Notes: generated by a model from the sequence alone, not told the origin. Positions 7,827 through 15,981 are shown, numbered from the stretch's first letter. The stretch is 35,312 nt of DNA from a virus (IMGVR_UViG_3300032285_001266:1-35312); one strand, 5' to 3'. A program made the numbers and translations.

Positions 7827-7982
7827 TTATTTGCTCTTTCCTTTTTTAGCTGTTTTTGCTGATTCACGAAATGCTTTTGCAGTTGGTGCACCTTTAGTTC
7901 CTGGCTTACGCATTTTCTCACCAGAACCATTTTTAATTCGTTCTTGTTTTTTATGGATATTAGCATAAAGACCGTTTTTCAT
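7827..7982 (-). CDS. Small conserved phage protein, KNGLYANIHKKQERIK family (51 aa)
   Basis: The 51-residue protein begins MKNGLYANIHKKQERIK, continues GSGEKMRKPGTKGAPTAKAF and ends in a Lys-rich tail. I recognise the pattern LYANIhaKqeRIk.GSGEKMRKpGskGAPTa.aF..sAkTAk as a small protein frequent in phages, often beside DUF6496 as here. Its role is unknown. There is no Shine-Dalgarno. Instead GACTAAATA ends 5 bases before the ATG, so the mRNA would start on the A of the start codon (leaderless) if the element is a T4-late-like promoter. It can alternatively be read from transcripts of the upstream 116-residue gene. Confidence 0.8.
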   Translation of the reverse strand: MKNGLYANIHKKQERIKNGSGEKMRKPGTKGAPTAKAFRESAKTAKKGKSK

Positions 7983-7987
7983 ATTAC

Positions 7988-7996
7988 TATTTAGTC
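7988..7996 (-). promoter_or_regulatory. T4-late-like element exactly 5 nt before a start codon
   Basis: Minus strand GACTAAATA-GTAAT-ATG. The spacing to the ATG is the same as at 8347-8354 and 34070-34077. It overlaps the TAA stop of the 116-residue gene, so part of the match may be forced by coding. Confidence 0.45.
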
Positions 7997-8341
7997 TTTC
8001 TTAATTCCGGTTAAGTTCGCAAATGCTTCAGCAAATGCTTGTTGTTTTGCTTCAATGCTTTCTTGTGTATCAGTAACTTCAACACGATTTAATGTTGACA
8101 TAACTTTATTCAATATCAGATTATGATATTTGATAGTAATGTTGTTATCACCCATGGTTCGTGCTTTTAGAAAATCTTCTACAAGCATATCATCATAACC
8201 TTTACCATTACTTTTTGCACGTAATGTGGCTAATAGTTGTACGACACTAATCTGTTCAGTTGAACCTTTTTTGCGACCTGAGTTGGCTCTTGCGCCCCCT
8301 CGCCCGTCTTTCTTTTTAATAGGTTGTTCAATGTTTTGCAT
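7991..8341 (-). CDS. Small DNA-binding protein, possible terminase small subunit (116 aa)
   Basis: The N-terminus has RGGARANSGRKKGS (residues 14-27), an AT-hook-like GGARxxxGRxxG segment frequent at the start of phage small terminase subunits and other phage DNA-binding proteins. A helical middle follows: ISVVQLLATL, YDDMLVEDFLKARTMGDN, KYHNLILNKVMSTLNRVEV. The pattern of an ED(F/Y)..A...GD followed by KYH.LILNKV recalls small terminase-like proteins of aquatic phages, from memory. If so, it recognises the packaging site and brings DNA to TerL. It is far from terL (about 4 kb) but in the same direction. No Shine-Dalgarno precedes it; GATAAATA lies 5 bases before the ATG, suggesting a leaderless mRNA. 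Confidence 0.65.
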   Translation of the reverse strand: MQNIEQPIKKKDGRGGARANSGRKKGSTEQISVVQLLATLRAKSNGKGYDDMLVEDFLKARTMGDNNITIKYHNLILNKVMSTLNRVEVTDTQESIEAKQQAFAEAFANLTGIKKD

Positions 8342-8346
8342 ATTAT

Positions 8347-8354
8347 TATTTATC
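8347..8354 (-). promoter_or_regulatory. T4-late-like element, leaderless start of the 116-aa gene
   Basis: Minus strand GATAAATA-ATAAT-ATG in a non-coding gap. Divergent from, and only 10 bases away from, a similar plus-strand element. No Shine-Dalgarno lies between it and the ATG, or at normal distance upstream. Confidence 0.5.
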
Positions 8355-8364
8355 TTTTAAAAAC

Positions 8365-8372
8365 GTTAAATA
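8365..8372 (+). promoter_or_regulatory. Plus-strand TAAATA element of the GNAT-like gene
   Basis: Plus strand GTTAAATA-TTGTT, then ACGAAAGGAAATGCA and the ATG. A start six bases downstream gives a 15-nt leader that contains the AAAGGA ribosome binding site. The first two bases differ from the usual GA. Confidence 0.35.
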
Positions 8373-8392
8373 TTGTTACGAAAGGAAATGCA

Positions 8393-8902
8393 ATGACTTA
8401 CACATGGCACAAAGCAGCAGGATTTGATGTAGAATCAATAGTTAACTTAGCACAAACCAATTTTGAGAGTGAAATTGACACAATTTTTACTCCAGAACCA
8501 ACGACATATAGTAGAAACATTACATTAGCAGTTGTAAACAGTTTCTTTAGTCCTAATACAGAATTACTATCTGTAGCAAAAGACAACAACAATAAACTAA
8601 TAGCATATACTTGGGCTACAGGTACAGAAAGAGCACCATGGAGTGATGACAAAATGGTACTCGTCAAAATGGCACATACAGATTTAACATTACCTAGTAT
8701 TACTAGAGTTAAGTTAGTTAAAGATATGTTAAACATTTGGGAGACCTTTGCTTATGTTAGTAATATTAATATTGTTTGCAGTACAACTATGCGTAAAGAC
8801 CAAGACACATTTCTAAAATTGCATAAGAAATACGGATATGATGTACGTGGAAGTTATGCGTATAAAAGATTGAACACGACACAAGCTACTCCTGCCAATT
8901 AG
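8393..8902 (+). CDS. GNAT-like protein, the only plus-strand gene (169 aa)
   Basis: The open frame begins at 8324, but the ATG at 8393 has AAAGGAA 7 nt upstream and is the likely start (169 residues, MTYTWHKAAGF). The layout suggests a GNAT acetyltransferase fold: N-terminal helix FDVESIVNLAQTNFESE, strand pair LLSVAKDNNNKLIAYTWA (residues about 59-76), strand KMVLVKMAHTD, helix ITRVKLVKDMLNIWETFA, strand NINIVCSTT, and a C-terminal FLKLHKKYGYDVRGSYAYKR typical of GNAT ends. The usual acetyl-CoA loop (Q/R-x-x-G-x-G/A) is not evident, so it may be inactive or act differently. It is divergent from the 116-residue gene and convergent with the Dps gene. Possibly an accessory gene; activity not established. 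Confidence 0.65.
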   Translation: MTYTWHKAAGFDVESIVNLAQTNFESEIDTIFTPEPTTYSRNITLAVVNSFFSPNTELLSVAKDNNNKLIAYTWATGTERAPWSDDKMVLVKMAHTDLTLPSITRVKLVKDMLNIWETFAYVSNINIVCSTTMRKDQDTFLKLHKKYGYDVRGSYAYKRLNTTQATPAN

Positions 8903-8961
8903 TTGATACCCAGATTAGAAACACGCAAAATCATCTGATCCTTGATAGTGTTCATGGCGTA

Positions 8962-9393
8962 TTAACTCAGTGTGGATTTTAACATCCAAATCTGTTTAGT
9001 AAGTGTTGTAATTCTATCTTGTGCGTAATTAGAAATTTCTTCATGGTCTTCTAACTCAGCAATTTCATTTAGTTCTTGATATTTCGTTACTAAATGTTCT
9101 AAATCCATTAAAATTTTACTTAACAAATAATCGCTATTGCCCCAAAGTTCACCTGTGCCAACATAACTATTGTTTAATACATCTTGTATTTCACATGGCA
9201 TATAGTCACCAAGACTACGAATCTTTTCAGCAATCTTGTCAATTTCATCTTGTAAACTTTCATAGATTTTTTGTAGTAACTTATGGTCACTATAAAAGTT
9301 TCTACCTTCTATGTTTACATGTGCAACATGACTACGATAGTATGCTACGAAATTGTCATTAAAGACTTGTATTAATTGTTCAATTGTACTCAT
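8962..9393 (-). CDS. Dps-like ferritin family protein (143 aa)
   Basis: Dps proteins form 12-subunit shells that oxidise and store iron with peroxide and protect DNA. All four conserved ferroxidase positions are present with the spacing of E. coli Dps: H25 (SHVAHVN), H37 (YSDHKLL), D52 and E56 (DEIDKIAEKIRSLG); gaps 12, 15 and 4 match E. coli H51, H63, D78 and E82. The Trp usually following the first His is Val here. The C-terminal TKQIWML matches the family's K..WML helix. There is no long basic N-terminal tail, so DNA binding is uncertain. The length (143) is slightly short. AAGGAAAAGAA precedes the ATG. It lies 18 bases after an internal virion protein gene and may be part of that unit. 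Confidence 0.85.
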   Translation of the reverse strand: MSTIEQLIQVFNDNFVAYYRSHVAHVNIEGRNFYSDHKLLQKIYESLQDEIDKIAEKIRSLGDYMPCEIQDVLNNSYVGTGELWGNSDYLLSKILMDLEHLVTKYQELNEIAELEDHEEISNYAQDRITTLTKQIWMLKSTLS

Positions 9394-9411
9394 TTCTTTT
9401 CCTTATTAAAA

Positions 9412-10137
9412 TTATTGACCACGATTCATAATTGCGGCGCTTAAACTAGTATCACCGCCCATTGCGCCTAACATTTGATTATCATAAAATGATTTGCGTT
9501 GTTCTGGAGACATATTTGCTATTTGATTACCTGCAAAACCTGTCGCAGCTCCTCCACCAGCAAGTATTCCGACTGCAGGGCCCATAACGCCTGCGCTTGG
9601 AGCCATGGATGTAGCACCTCTTGCACCTTGCATAACTTTGTCCATTGCAAGTTGTCTTATTTTACTCGCATATTCCATACCTTGTTGAACTACGCTTGGT
9701 CTATTCATTGCTTGACCATAACTAGGAGTAATAGTACTTGCCCCCATTCTACTTGCTTGTGCTGCTTGTGCTGCTTCTCTTGCTCGAATACCTTGCTCAC
9801 CAAACTTTGCAGCTTCTGTTTCTAATTTTACTTTATCCAAATAAGCATTGGCTAATTTATTGGCTTTATATAAACCTGCGGCGCCGGCTGCTATACCAGG
9901 ATGTTCAGCAGCCATTTGAAATGGTACTTGTGCTGCCGCGATTACCTTTTCGCCCATCGATGGCTGTTGTGCTTGTTGTGTTGATTGAGCCATTGATTGA
10001 GTACCCATATGTGCTACTGGCTTACCGAATTCTTGACTTGCACGTGAATGAACTTCTGAATCATCGACATTATCTGGTACATCATCATATACATGACTAC
10101 TACCATCTTCAAAATGTACTGTTACTGATTTACTCAT
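9412..10137 (-). CDS. Ala/Gly-rich internal virion or ejection protein (241 aa)
   Basis: Two ATGs two codons apart are possible. The second (10137) is chosen because AAGGAG lies 9 nt upstream of it and because it overlaps the stop of the upstream gene (TAATG). The first 40 residues (VTVHFEDGSSHVYDDVPDNVDDSEVHSRASQEFGKP) match a short beta-alpha module found at the start of many phage internal proteins (pattern: v.f.DG....y..vPd.v...ev..ra...f). The rest is Ala/Gln/Met/Gly-rich with helical segments and a Gly/Ala stretch (GPAVGILAGGGAATGFAG) that could insert into membranes. It follows the transglycosylase protein, so a DNA-ejection role is likely, by context. Confidence 0.65.
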   Translation of the reverse strand: MSKSVTVHFEDGSSHVYDDVPDNVDDSEVHSRASQEFGKPVAHMGTQSMAQSTQQAQQPSMGEKVIAAAQVPFQMAAEHPGIAAGAAGLYKANKLANAYLDKVKLETEAAKFGEQGIRAREAAQAAQASRMGASTITPSYGQAMNRPSVVQQGMEYASKIRQLAMDKVMQGARGATSMAPSAGVMGPAVGILAGGGAATGFAGNQIANMSPEQRKSFYDNQMLGAMGGDTSLSAAIMNRGQ

Positions 10138-12293
10138 TACCATTTACTCCTTGTTGGTTCTTGTACTGAATTTAGTACCTTTTGAGTTCTTGGTAATAAT
10201 TTATTATCAAAATCTTTTAATCCAGCACTTTCATATGTTTGCTTCAAGCCTTTAACTTGACCTGCCATTAGTTTCTGATATTTTTCTATTGCGCTTAATA
10301 ATTGTCTTTCGCTACTTGCCGCATTAATTTCTCTGCGAATTTCTTCACGATCACCTAATGCAGTAGCACCGCCTGCGACTGCTTTAGCAACTTCACTACC
10401 AACAATAGATTTTAACGCATTAAAATCTGTAACTTGAGGACTGCCTGTATTTTTACTATACATATTACCAATTTCATTAAACAATGGAATATTTTTGTTT
10501 TCTAATGCTTTTGCCGCTTCACTCAATGTATCTAAATGGTCAACTGCAACATTCAAACTTTGTACAGTTTGCCCTTGCTTACCAGTTGTAAAATCTTGTT
10601 TAGTTTTATTAGCAATTTTATATTGACCAGCATCCCATGTTTTACCTTGTTGTGCAGCCAATCGTTGTACTTCATTTAATAATGCAATCTTAGCAGGAGT
10701 CGTAGGTCCTACTGGAGGAGGACTATCATAATCTAAAATACTTTGTGCTTGTGATTTAGGTTGATTACCTGCAGGTGTTTTATTAACAGTTGGTTGTACA
10801 TTTGGCGTAGGTTGCTGATTTGACGTGGGTGCTGGTTGATTACCTGAAAGTGCGCTTGGCGCGGTCATAGCTCCACCGCCATATGGCTTTCCTGTCATAG
10901 TTTCATATGCACTATTTCTAGCCTGTTCAATTTGTTGTTGACTATATATTGGTTGTCCGCCAACTGCTATAGCATCTTGATTTGCTTTAGACATTTTAGT
11001 CACTATGCCATTAGCAGCAGTTAAGCCTTTTAAGTGTGCTGGATCTTGTGCACCCACATGAGTTAATCCAACTGGTGCTTGTGATGTCCATCCTGTACCA
11101 GCACTATCATCTTTATACATAATACCATTTGGTGTGCGTTTTGTACTGATTGTATGTACTTCGCCATTAATAACAGCTTGATGAGGTGTTAATGAAACAT
11201 CAGTTGCTTTACCTGTAGCATTACTCGTTACAGTTACTAATTCATTTGCTGAAAGTTTTTTACCTGTTTCAGCACTATATCCTTCGATTGGTGTACCATT
11301 ACTAGACATTTTAACTAAGTATGGTTTGCCATCAGCTCCTAATATGCTAGTTTCTTTACCAATGCCTAATTTAGCTGCTTCTGCTTGTTGACTTTGATCC
11401 ATACCTAATAAGCCAAATATAATTGCTTTAGTCCAACTACCACCTGTAGTCTTTTCACGCAACTTACTTGCTAAAGTATTTGGATCCATTGATTTAATTT
11501 CTTCTTCGGCTCTTTGTTTATCTCTATTACTAATTAATATTTCGCCCGCACGATTTTTTGCTTGTTGTTTCATCCAATCAGGTGCATCACTTCTAGAAAT
11601 TTCTAATAGTTTGCCTGGATCATCTTGTGCATCTTCATATTGACGTAAATGATTCATTACTGGGGGCATTGTAGGTTCGGGTGGCAAACTAGTTTGAGGT
11701 TGTTGTTCTGGCATTTGTAAGCCAGGTTGTTGTCCTTGCATAGTATACATTGGATTAACAGGGGCAACTGGTGCTTGTTGAGTTTGTTGAGGTTGTACGC
11801 CTACCTTTTGTACATAGTTTTGTGTTTCTTTTGGTAGATATTGCAATACGTCGCCACCTTGTGTGCTTGCTATTTGTACTGCTTTATCTACACGCCCAGG
11901 GCCAGCGTTATATGCGGCTGTCGCTAATGTTTGATCTCCGTTGTATTTTTTAAGCATAGCATTGAAATAATCTTGTCCAACACGATTATATTCTTCTGGA
12001 GTTTGCGATTGAGCAGGTGTTATACCGTAGCCTGGGTTTTGTGCAGTCGCTGGCATTACTTGTGCAGCGAACATAGCACCTTTTGGACTAGTTACTGGTT
12101 GTCCACTAGGTGTATAGTTTTGATTGTTACTTTCAACTTGTAACATTCTATTATATGTTTGATTGGGAACAACAGGAGCAATTGGCTGTTTTGGAGCCAT
12201 AAGCATTGCTTCTTCTTCACGCTTTCTTCTTTCTTCTTCAGTTTCAACTGAAGTATCTAATGGTATTGAATAATCTTGTTGTGTATAAGCCAT
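10137..12293 (-). CDS. Internal virion protein with lytic transglycosylase domain (718 aa)
   Basis: Residues about 45-165 form an SLT-type lytic transglycosylase: QVESNNQ with catalytic E54, SPKGAMFAAQVMPATAQNPG (69-88, corresponding to the S-x-x-G-x-x-Q-x-M-P motif) and ATAAYNAGPGRVDKAV (124-139). It would cut the glycan strands of peptidoglycan at infection so that the ejection apparatus can cross the wall. The middle is Pro/Gln-rich (about 165-215 and 470-530) and the C-terminal 200 residues are helical (LNVAVDHLDTLSEAAKALENK ... ALKSIVGSEVAKAVAGGATA). The architecture resembles T7 gp16-type proteins, though much shorter. Downstream overlap with the 241-residue gene and 1-nt spacing to the 240-residue gene indicate one unit. 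Confidence 0.85.
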   Translation of the reverse strand: MAYTQQDYSIPLDTSVETEEERRKREEEAMLMAPKQPIAPVVPNQTYNRMLQVESNNQNYTPSGQPVTSPKGAMFAAQVMPATAQNPGYGITPAQSQTPEEYNRVGQDYFNAMLKKYNGDQTLATAAYNAGPGRVDKAVQIASTQGGDVLQYLPKETQNYVQKVGVQPQQTQQAPVAPVNPMYTMQGQQPGLQMPEQQPQTSLPPEPTMPPVMNHLRQYEDAQDDPGKLLEISRSDAPDWMKQQAKNRAGEILISNRDKQRAEEEIKSMDPNTLASKLREKTTGGSWTKAIIFGLLGMDQSQQAEAAKLGIGKETSILGADGKPYLVKMSSNGTPIEGYSAETGKKLSANELVTVTSNATGKATDVSLTPHQAVINGEVHTISTKRTPNGIMYKDDSAGTGWTSQAPVGLTHVGAQDPAHLKGLTAANGIVTKMSKANQDAIAVGGQPIYSQQQIEQARNSAYETMTGKPYGGGAMTAPSALSGNQPAPTSNQQPTPNVQPTVNKTPAGNQPKSQAQSILDYDSPPPVGPTTPAKIALLNEVQRLAAQQGKTWDAGQYKIANKTKQDFTTGKQGQTVQSLNVAVDHLDTLSEAAKALENKNIPLFNEIGNMYSKNTGSPQVTDFNALKSIVGSEVAKAVAGGATALGDREEIRREINAASSERQLLSAIEKYQKLMAGQVKGLKQTYESAGLKDFDNKLLPRTQKVLNSVQEPTRSKW

Positions 12294-12294
12294 A

Positions 12295-13017
12295 TTATAG
12301 TCCTGCGAATGGGTTACCGAAATTCAATTGACCACCTGTAGTTGTTTTACCTTGTGCGCCAGTAAAGTTACCTGTATAACTACTTGCTGGAGTACCAAAG
12401 ATAACACTAGCATATTGATTGTACAATTGTTGTGGTGTCATAGCTGCAGTTACTTGTTGACCTGCGGCGCCTACTGCTTGACCTAAACCACCTTGTCCTA
12501 ATTGCGCTAAATTGCTGGCTGCGCTTGCACGTTGTTGTGCGATACCTGCTTGAATTTGAGCGGCTGTTTGTGCTTGTTGTGCTTGAGTTAATCCAGCAAG
12601 TTGTCTACCTGCTAATGCTTGTCTTGCACTACCTAATTCACCTGCCCCACCAAACTGTGCGCCTTGATTAGCAATGTTTTGTTGATATTGTGCTTCAGCA
12701 GGTGTCATTGCGGCTGCAATTTGTTTTGCTTCATAATCTGGACTGAATAAACTTTCTAATCCAGTTACACCCGTACGTAAAGCACTTTCACCTGTTTCTC
12801 CTAATGTTGTTTTTGCTTGATTTGCAATGCCACCTAATTGTTGTGCTGCATTAGTTAAGCCTGGTGCGTTTTGATTATAGATATCAGTAGCACCTTTAAC
12901 TGCACCGCTATACGCTGGTATAATGTTTTGCGTTAAAAATCCAGTTGTAGCCGCGATTTGATTTTTCTGTTCTTGTGACAGTTCAGGTGATGTTGATGAA
13001 TAAGTTTTAGAACCCAT
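12295..13017 (-). CDS. Gln/Ala-rich internal virion protein (240 aa)
   Basis: The 240 residues are dominated by Ala, Gln and Gly. Long amphipathic helices cover the centre (SARQALAGRQLAGLTQAQQA, IAQQRASAASNLAQLGQGG), and the C-terminus has SVIFGTPASSYTGNFTGAQG and NFGNPFAGL. This composition and the YASVIFGTP..SY..NF.G pattern recur, from memory, in ejection or internal core proteins of podoviruses. It lies between the 968-residue protein and the transglycosylase protein. AAAGGATACATAT precedes the ATG. Assigned to the ejection apparatus by composition and neighbourhood; no enzyme motif is seen. Confidence 0.65.
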   Translation of the reverse strand: MGSKTYSSTSPELSQEQKNQIAATTGFLTQNIIPAYSGAVKGATDIYNQNAPGLTNAAQQLGGIANQAKTTLGETGESALRTGVTGLESLFSPDYEAKQIAAAMTPAEAQYQQNIANQGAQFGGAGELGSARQALAGRQLAGLTQAQQAQTAAQIQAGIAQQRASAASNLAQLGQGGLGQAVGAAGQQVTAAMTPQQLYNQYASVIFGTPASSYTGNFTGAQGKTTTGGQLNFGNPFAGL

Positions 13018-13034
13018 ATATGTATCCTTTAATG

Positions 13035-13042
13035 TATTTATT
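13035..13042 (-). promoter_or_regulatory. TAAATA promoter-like element before the 240-aa gene
   Basis: Minus strand AATAAATA-CATTA, then AAGGATACATATATG. The predicted start site lies on the first A of AAGG, giving a 12-nt leader. It overlaps the TAA stop of the 968-residue gene. Confidence 0.4.
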
Positions 13043-15947
13043 ATATTTTTGCAGTAGGCATAATAGGCCCTGAAATAGAAGGATAATATCCTGCTAATGT
13101 TTTTAATATCTCTTCTGGTGTTGCGCTTGTTTGTGCATTACTAATACCCCATGGCACTTTAGGTGCATTAGGCACATTATTATATAATTCTTGATTGAAC
13201 ACTGGCCCTAGCTGATATGGGTGATTACCCCAATAAAACTCTGCTTGACTTGGAGTAGTATTTTTATAAAAAGGAGCAGGTTGTATCCAACCTGGATTTA
13301 ACCCAGTAGGTATATGCAAATCCGGAGGTGTACCTAAAGTATAAGTGCCATATGTCGTTGGTGCTTTTGGCGTTGGAGGCGTATAAGGTGGTACAATAGG
13401 TACGATTGGCACTACAGGCTCTTCTGGCGTAGTCACAGGAGGTTTAGGTGGCTCTACTGGAGGCTCAGGCGGTGGCTTAGGTGGCTCTACTGGAGGTTCT
13501 ACGACTACCTCAGGTATTTTTGTACTTGGGGGAATAGTAACTTGAGTAGGTGGTGTTAATGGTGGATTAACAGTCGGTGGTACGATAGGTACAATTGGTG
13601 TTGTATTTGTTTCTGGTGGTAGTTTAGGTGCAGTAATTGTTATAGTACCAATATCAGTAGGATTAGTACTTGGTGTAACAGGTCCGGTAACAGTACTGGG
13701 CGTAGTAGTCGCTGTTGTTGTGTTTGTACTTGGTGTCGTTGAAGAAATTGTATTGTCACTAGGTGTTGTTGTTACAGTTGTACTAGGATTTTGATTAACA
13801 ATTGGTGTTTCGGTTATAACTGACGTTGGCGCTGTTGGTGCAACGTTAGTAGTTGGTGGAATAACATGTTCTGTACCAGTTGTATTATTTGTAATTTTTA
13901 CAGAACCATCATTGTAATGTGTTTCAGTTATAACGCCATTAGGAGTTACATTTGTACTTGTATATATTGGTGTTACGATTGGTGTTTCAGTTGCTACCGA
14001 TGTTGGCGCAGATGGCATAACTTCTGTTGGCGTAACAGGATTAACTTCTGTAGTGTTAGTAGGTGTTGTACTTGTCGCAGTAGTTGCGGGCGCACTAGTA
14101 ATTGGCGCATTAGGATTAACAGGTGCGTTAGGTGCAGATGTTTGCGTACTTGTACTAGTATTATCAGTTGGTGCCATTTTCCATATTTTGTCAACAGTAT
14201 CATAATACATTCCTGACATTCTTTGTGTTGCATCACCCTCTTGCCAATCTCTCCAATGACCTAAATCATCATCCCATACCATGCCACCGGGACCAAAGTT
14301 ATTGCCTGGAGTAGGATTGATATCAGGGTTTCTTAAATTAATACCTGTAACGTTAGTTGTATTAGTATCTGTAACTGTCCCTGTATTTGCTGCCGCAACT
14401 TGTGTACCTTCGCCTGGATTAATAGGTGGTAATATTGTTTTGCCATTAACATCAACAATACTATTGTCTGCAAGATTTAAATATTTACCATCACCTAATG
14501 ATATACTATTTGTATTATCAGGAACAACCCATGCTTTTAATCCTGGCGCTAATTGAGTAGCATGTAATCCATGTTGTTGCATTTCTAACATTTCTTGTAC
14601 GCTTGCAAGATGTTCGCCAGGAGGAGGAGTTACATTGTTTGGATTGTATGTTTGATTTGCTTCAAAGTCTGGAACATTAACTTGATTTGGCATGTTCCAT
14701 GGTTGTACAGGTTGTATAGGTGTTGTTGCAACATCAACGTTCGTTGGTGTAATTGGTGTTTCAGTTACTGTATTTGTTGGTGCTACGGGTGCAGTTGGTG
14801 TAGTAGTTGGTGGTGTAGTAGTTGTAGTAGGTGGTGTTACTTTAGGATTTGTTTCAACAAACTGACCTTTAGTATTTTGTACATAATCTGTATTGATACT
14901 TCCATCAATATCATACACAGTTCCAGTACGTGGGTTATATAATCCTGTAGTACCATCTGGTAATGTAACACGTGGTAAACTTGGATTAACTAAATTGCCT
15001 GATGTTGGATCAACTTTAAGACCCTCATTATTAACATAAGTTCCGTTTGGTAGTTTTGTTACGCCTTCTGGTAATGTAGGTTCAACTGGGGCAACAAATG
15101 TATTACCTGTTGTAGGTGTAGTTGGCTCATTAACTGTTGTAGGCTTCGCAGTACTAACAGGCGCAACTGCTGGCTTATTTGCATTAACATAATTACCATA
15201 TTCATTAGATATCGCTGATCCTGTTACAGTATTATAATTCCATCCTAACTTATCAGCAACATATTTACCTACATCAGTATTTGGATTTGCTTTAACTGCG
15301 GCTTGTGCATCTTTCAATACATAATCTGGAATACTATCACGCAATTGTGTAACAGTAGTAGCCATGTTTTTACTAAATGCTTGGCTAGCGGCTGCACGTG
15401 CGCTATCACTATCAGTCCAACCTTGTTGTTGAATTAAATCACCTAATGGATCTTGACCCTTAGCATAGATTTCTGCAAGTTTATCTTTAGGTATTTGAGC
15501 GATTGCTTCTGCGGGTGTCATCAATTGAGCAACACCACCTGATACTGTACCTAATACTAGTCCAGCTTTAACAGCAGTCATTACATCTTGACCAGTTAAT
15601 ATAGCACCTGTTGCAGCACTTACTGCTCCTGTTGCGGCTGCTTGTGCAATTGGACCTAAGCTACCTGAAGCGGCACCAGCCATTGAGCCCATGTAACCCA
15701 TGGCTCCGCCGGTGAATGCACCTTTCAATATATCTTGTCCATTACTAGCCGCATTGGCTGCGCCACCTAATGCTCCTGCCCATGCTGGAGGAATGCCATA
15801 TGCTATAGCAACTGCGCTTGTGATAGCACCAATTGGATTATGTTGTACGGCTTTCCATGCATTGTTAATTGTATTGCCTACATCATTAACTGCACTATTG
15901 ATTGCTTCACCTGGATTGTGAAAAAATGATTCTATCCAACCGCCCAT
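13041..15947 (-). CDS. Large virion protein: membrane-active N-terminus, Thr/Pro-rich linker, C-terminal docking module (968 aa)
   Basis: Residues 1-170 start GGWIESFFHNPGEAINSAVND and include an Ala/Gly stretch from about 38 to 145 that could enter membranes, as in phage ejection proteins. Residues about 250-880 are Thr/Pro/Asn/Val-rich and low complexity, with PVEPPKPP-type repeats near 825-850, interrupted by small folded-looking pieces (LPNGTYVNNEGLKVDPTSG; LGHWRDWQEGDATQRMSGMY). The last ~100 residues carry IPTGLNPGWIQPA and AEFYWGN, shared with the 114-residue protein at 5136-5480. AAGGAATCATAT precedes the ATG. It lies between tail and transglycosylase genes and is probably an internal/ejection or tail-fibre-like component. 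The family is not recognised. Confidence 0.65.
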   Translation of the reverse strand: MGGWIESFFHNPGEAINSAVNDVGNTINNAWKAVQHNPIGAITSAVAIAYGIPPAWAGALGGAANAASNGQDILKGAFTGGAMGYMGSMAGAASGSLGPIAQAAATGAVSAATGAILTGQDVMTAVKAGLVLGTVSGGVAQLMTPAEAIAQIPKDKLAEIYAKGQDPLGDLIQQQGWTDSDSARAAASQAFSKNMATTVTQLRDSIPDYVLKDAQAAVKANPNTDVGKYVADKLGWNYNTVTGSAISNEYGNYVNANKPAVAPVSTAKPTTVNEPTTPTTGNTFVAPVEPTLPEGVTKLPNGTYVNNEGLKVDPTSGNLVNPSLPRVTLPDGTTGLYNPRTGTVYDIDGSINTDYVQNTKGQFVETNPKVTPPTTTTTPPTTTPTAPVAPTNTVTETPITPTNVDVATTPIQPVQPWNMPNQVNVPDFEANQTYNPNNVTPPPGEHLASVQEMLEMQQHGLHATQLAPGLKAWVVPDNTNSISLGDGKYLNLADNSIVDVNGKTILPPINPGEGTQVAAANTGTVTDTNTTNVTGINLRNPDINPTPGNNFGPGGMVWDDDLGHWRDWQEGDATQRMSGMYYDTVDKIWKMAPTDNTSTSTQTSAPNAPVNPNAPITSAPATTATSTTPTNTTEVNPVTPTEVMPSAPTSVATETPIVTPIYTSTNVTPNGVITETHYNDGSVKITNNTTGTEHVIPPTTNVAPTAPTSVITETPIVNQNPSTTVTTTPSDNTISSTTPSTNTTTATTTPSTVTGPVTPSTNPTDIGTITITAPKLPPETNTTPIVPIVPPTVNPPLTPPTQVTIPPSTKIPEVVVEPPVEPPKPPPEPPVEPPKPPVTTPEEPVVPIVPIVPPYTPPTPKAPTTYGTYTLGTPPDLHIPTGLNPGWIQPAPFYKNTTPSQAEFYWGNHPYQLGPVFNQELYNNVPNAPKVPWGISNAQTSATPEEILKTLAGYYPSISGPIMPTAKI

Positions 15948-15965
15948 ATATGATTCCTTATATTG

Positions 15966-15974
15966 TATTTAGTC
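15966..15974 (-). promoter_or_regulatory. T4-late-like promoter element before the 968-aa gene
   Basis: Minus strand GACTAAATA-CAATA, then TAAGGAATCATATATG. It sits in the 34-base gap after the 283-residue gene, non-coding, and gives an 13- to 14-nt leader with an AAGG ribosome binding site. Confidence 0.5.
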
Positions 15975-15981
15975 AATGTTG

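Noticed and set aside
7667-7966. 99-aa version of the DUF6496 gene
   Set aside because: The extra N-terminal residues overlap the well-supported 51-aa gene in another frame; the recognised protein starts at 7825.
8903-8961. Terminator between the convergent GNAT-like and Dps genes
   Set aside because: Only a weak CAGAT/ATCTG pairing with a long loop and no T-tract on either strand could be found.
13866-14942. Cys/Trp-rich plus-strand frames opposite the Thr/Pro-rich gene
   Set aside because: Antisense shadows of ACT/CCT/GTT-rich coding sequence; Cys and Trp content is an artefact of the complement.
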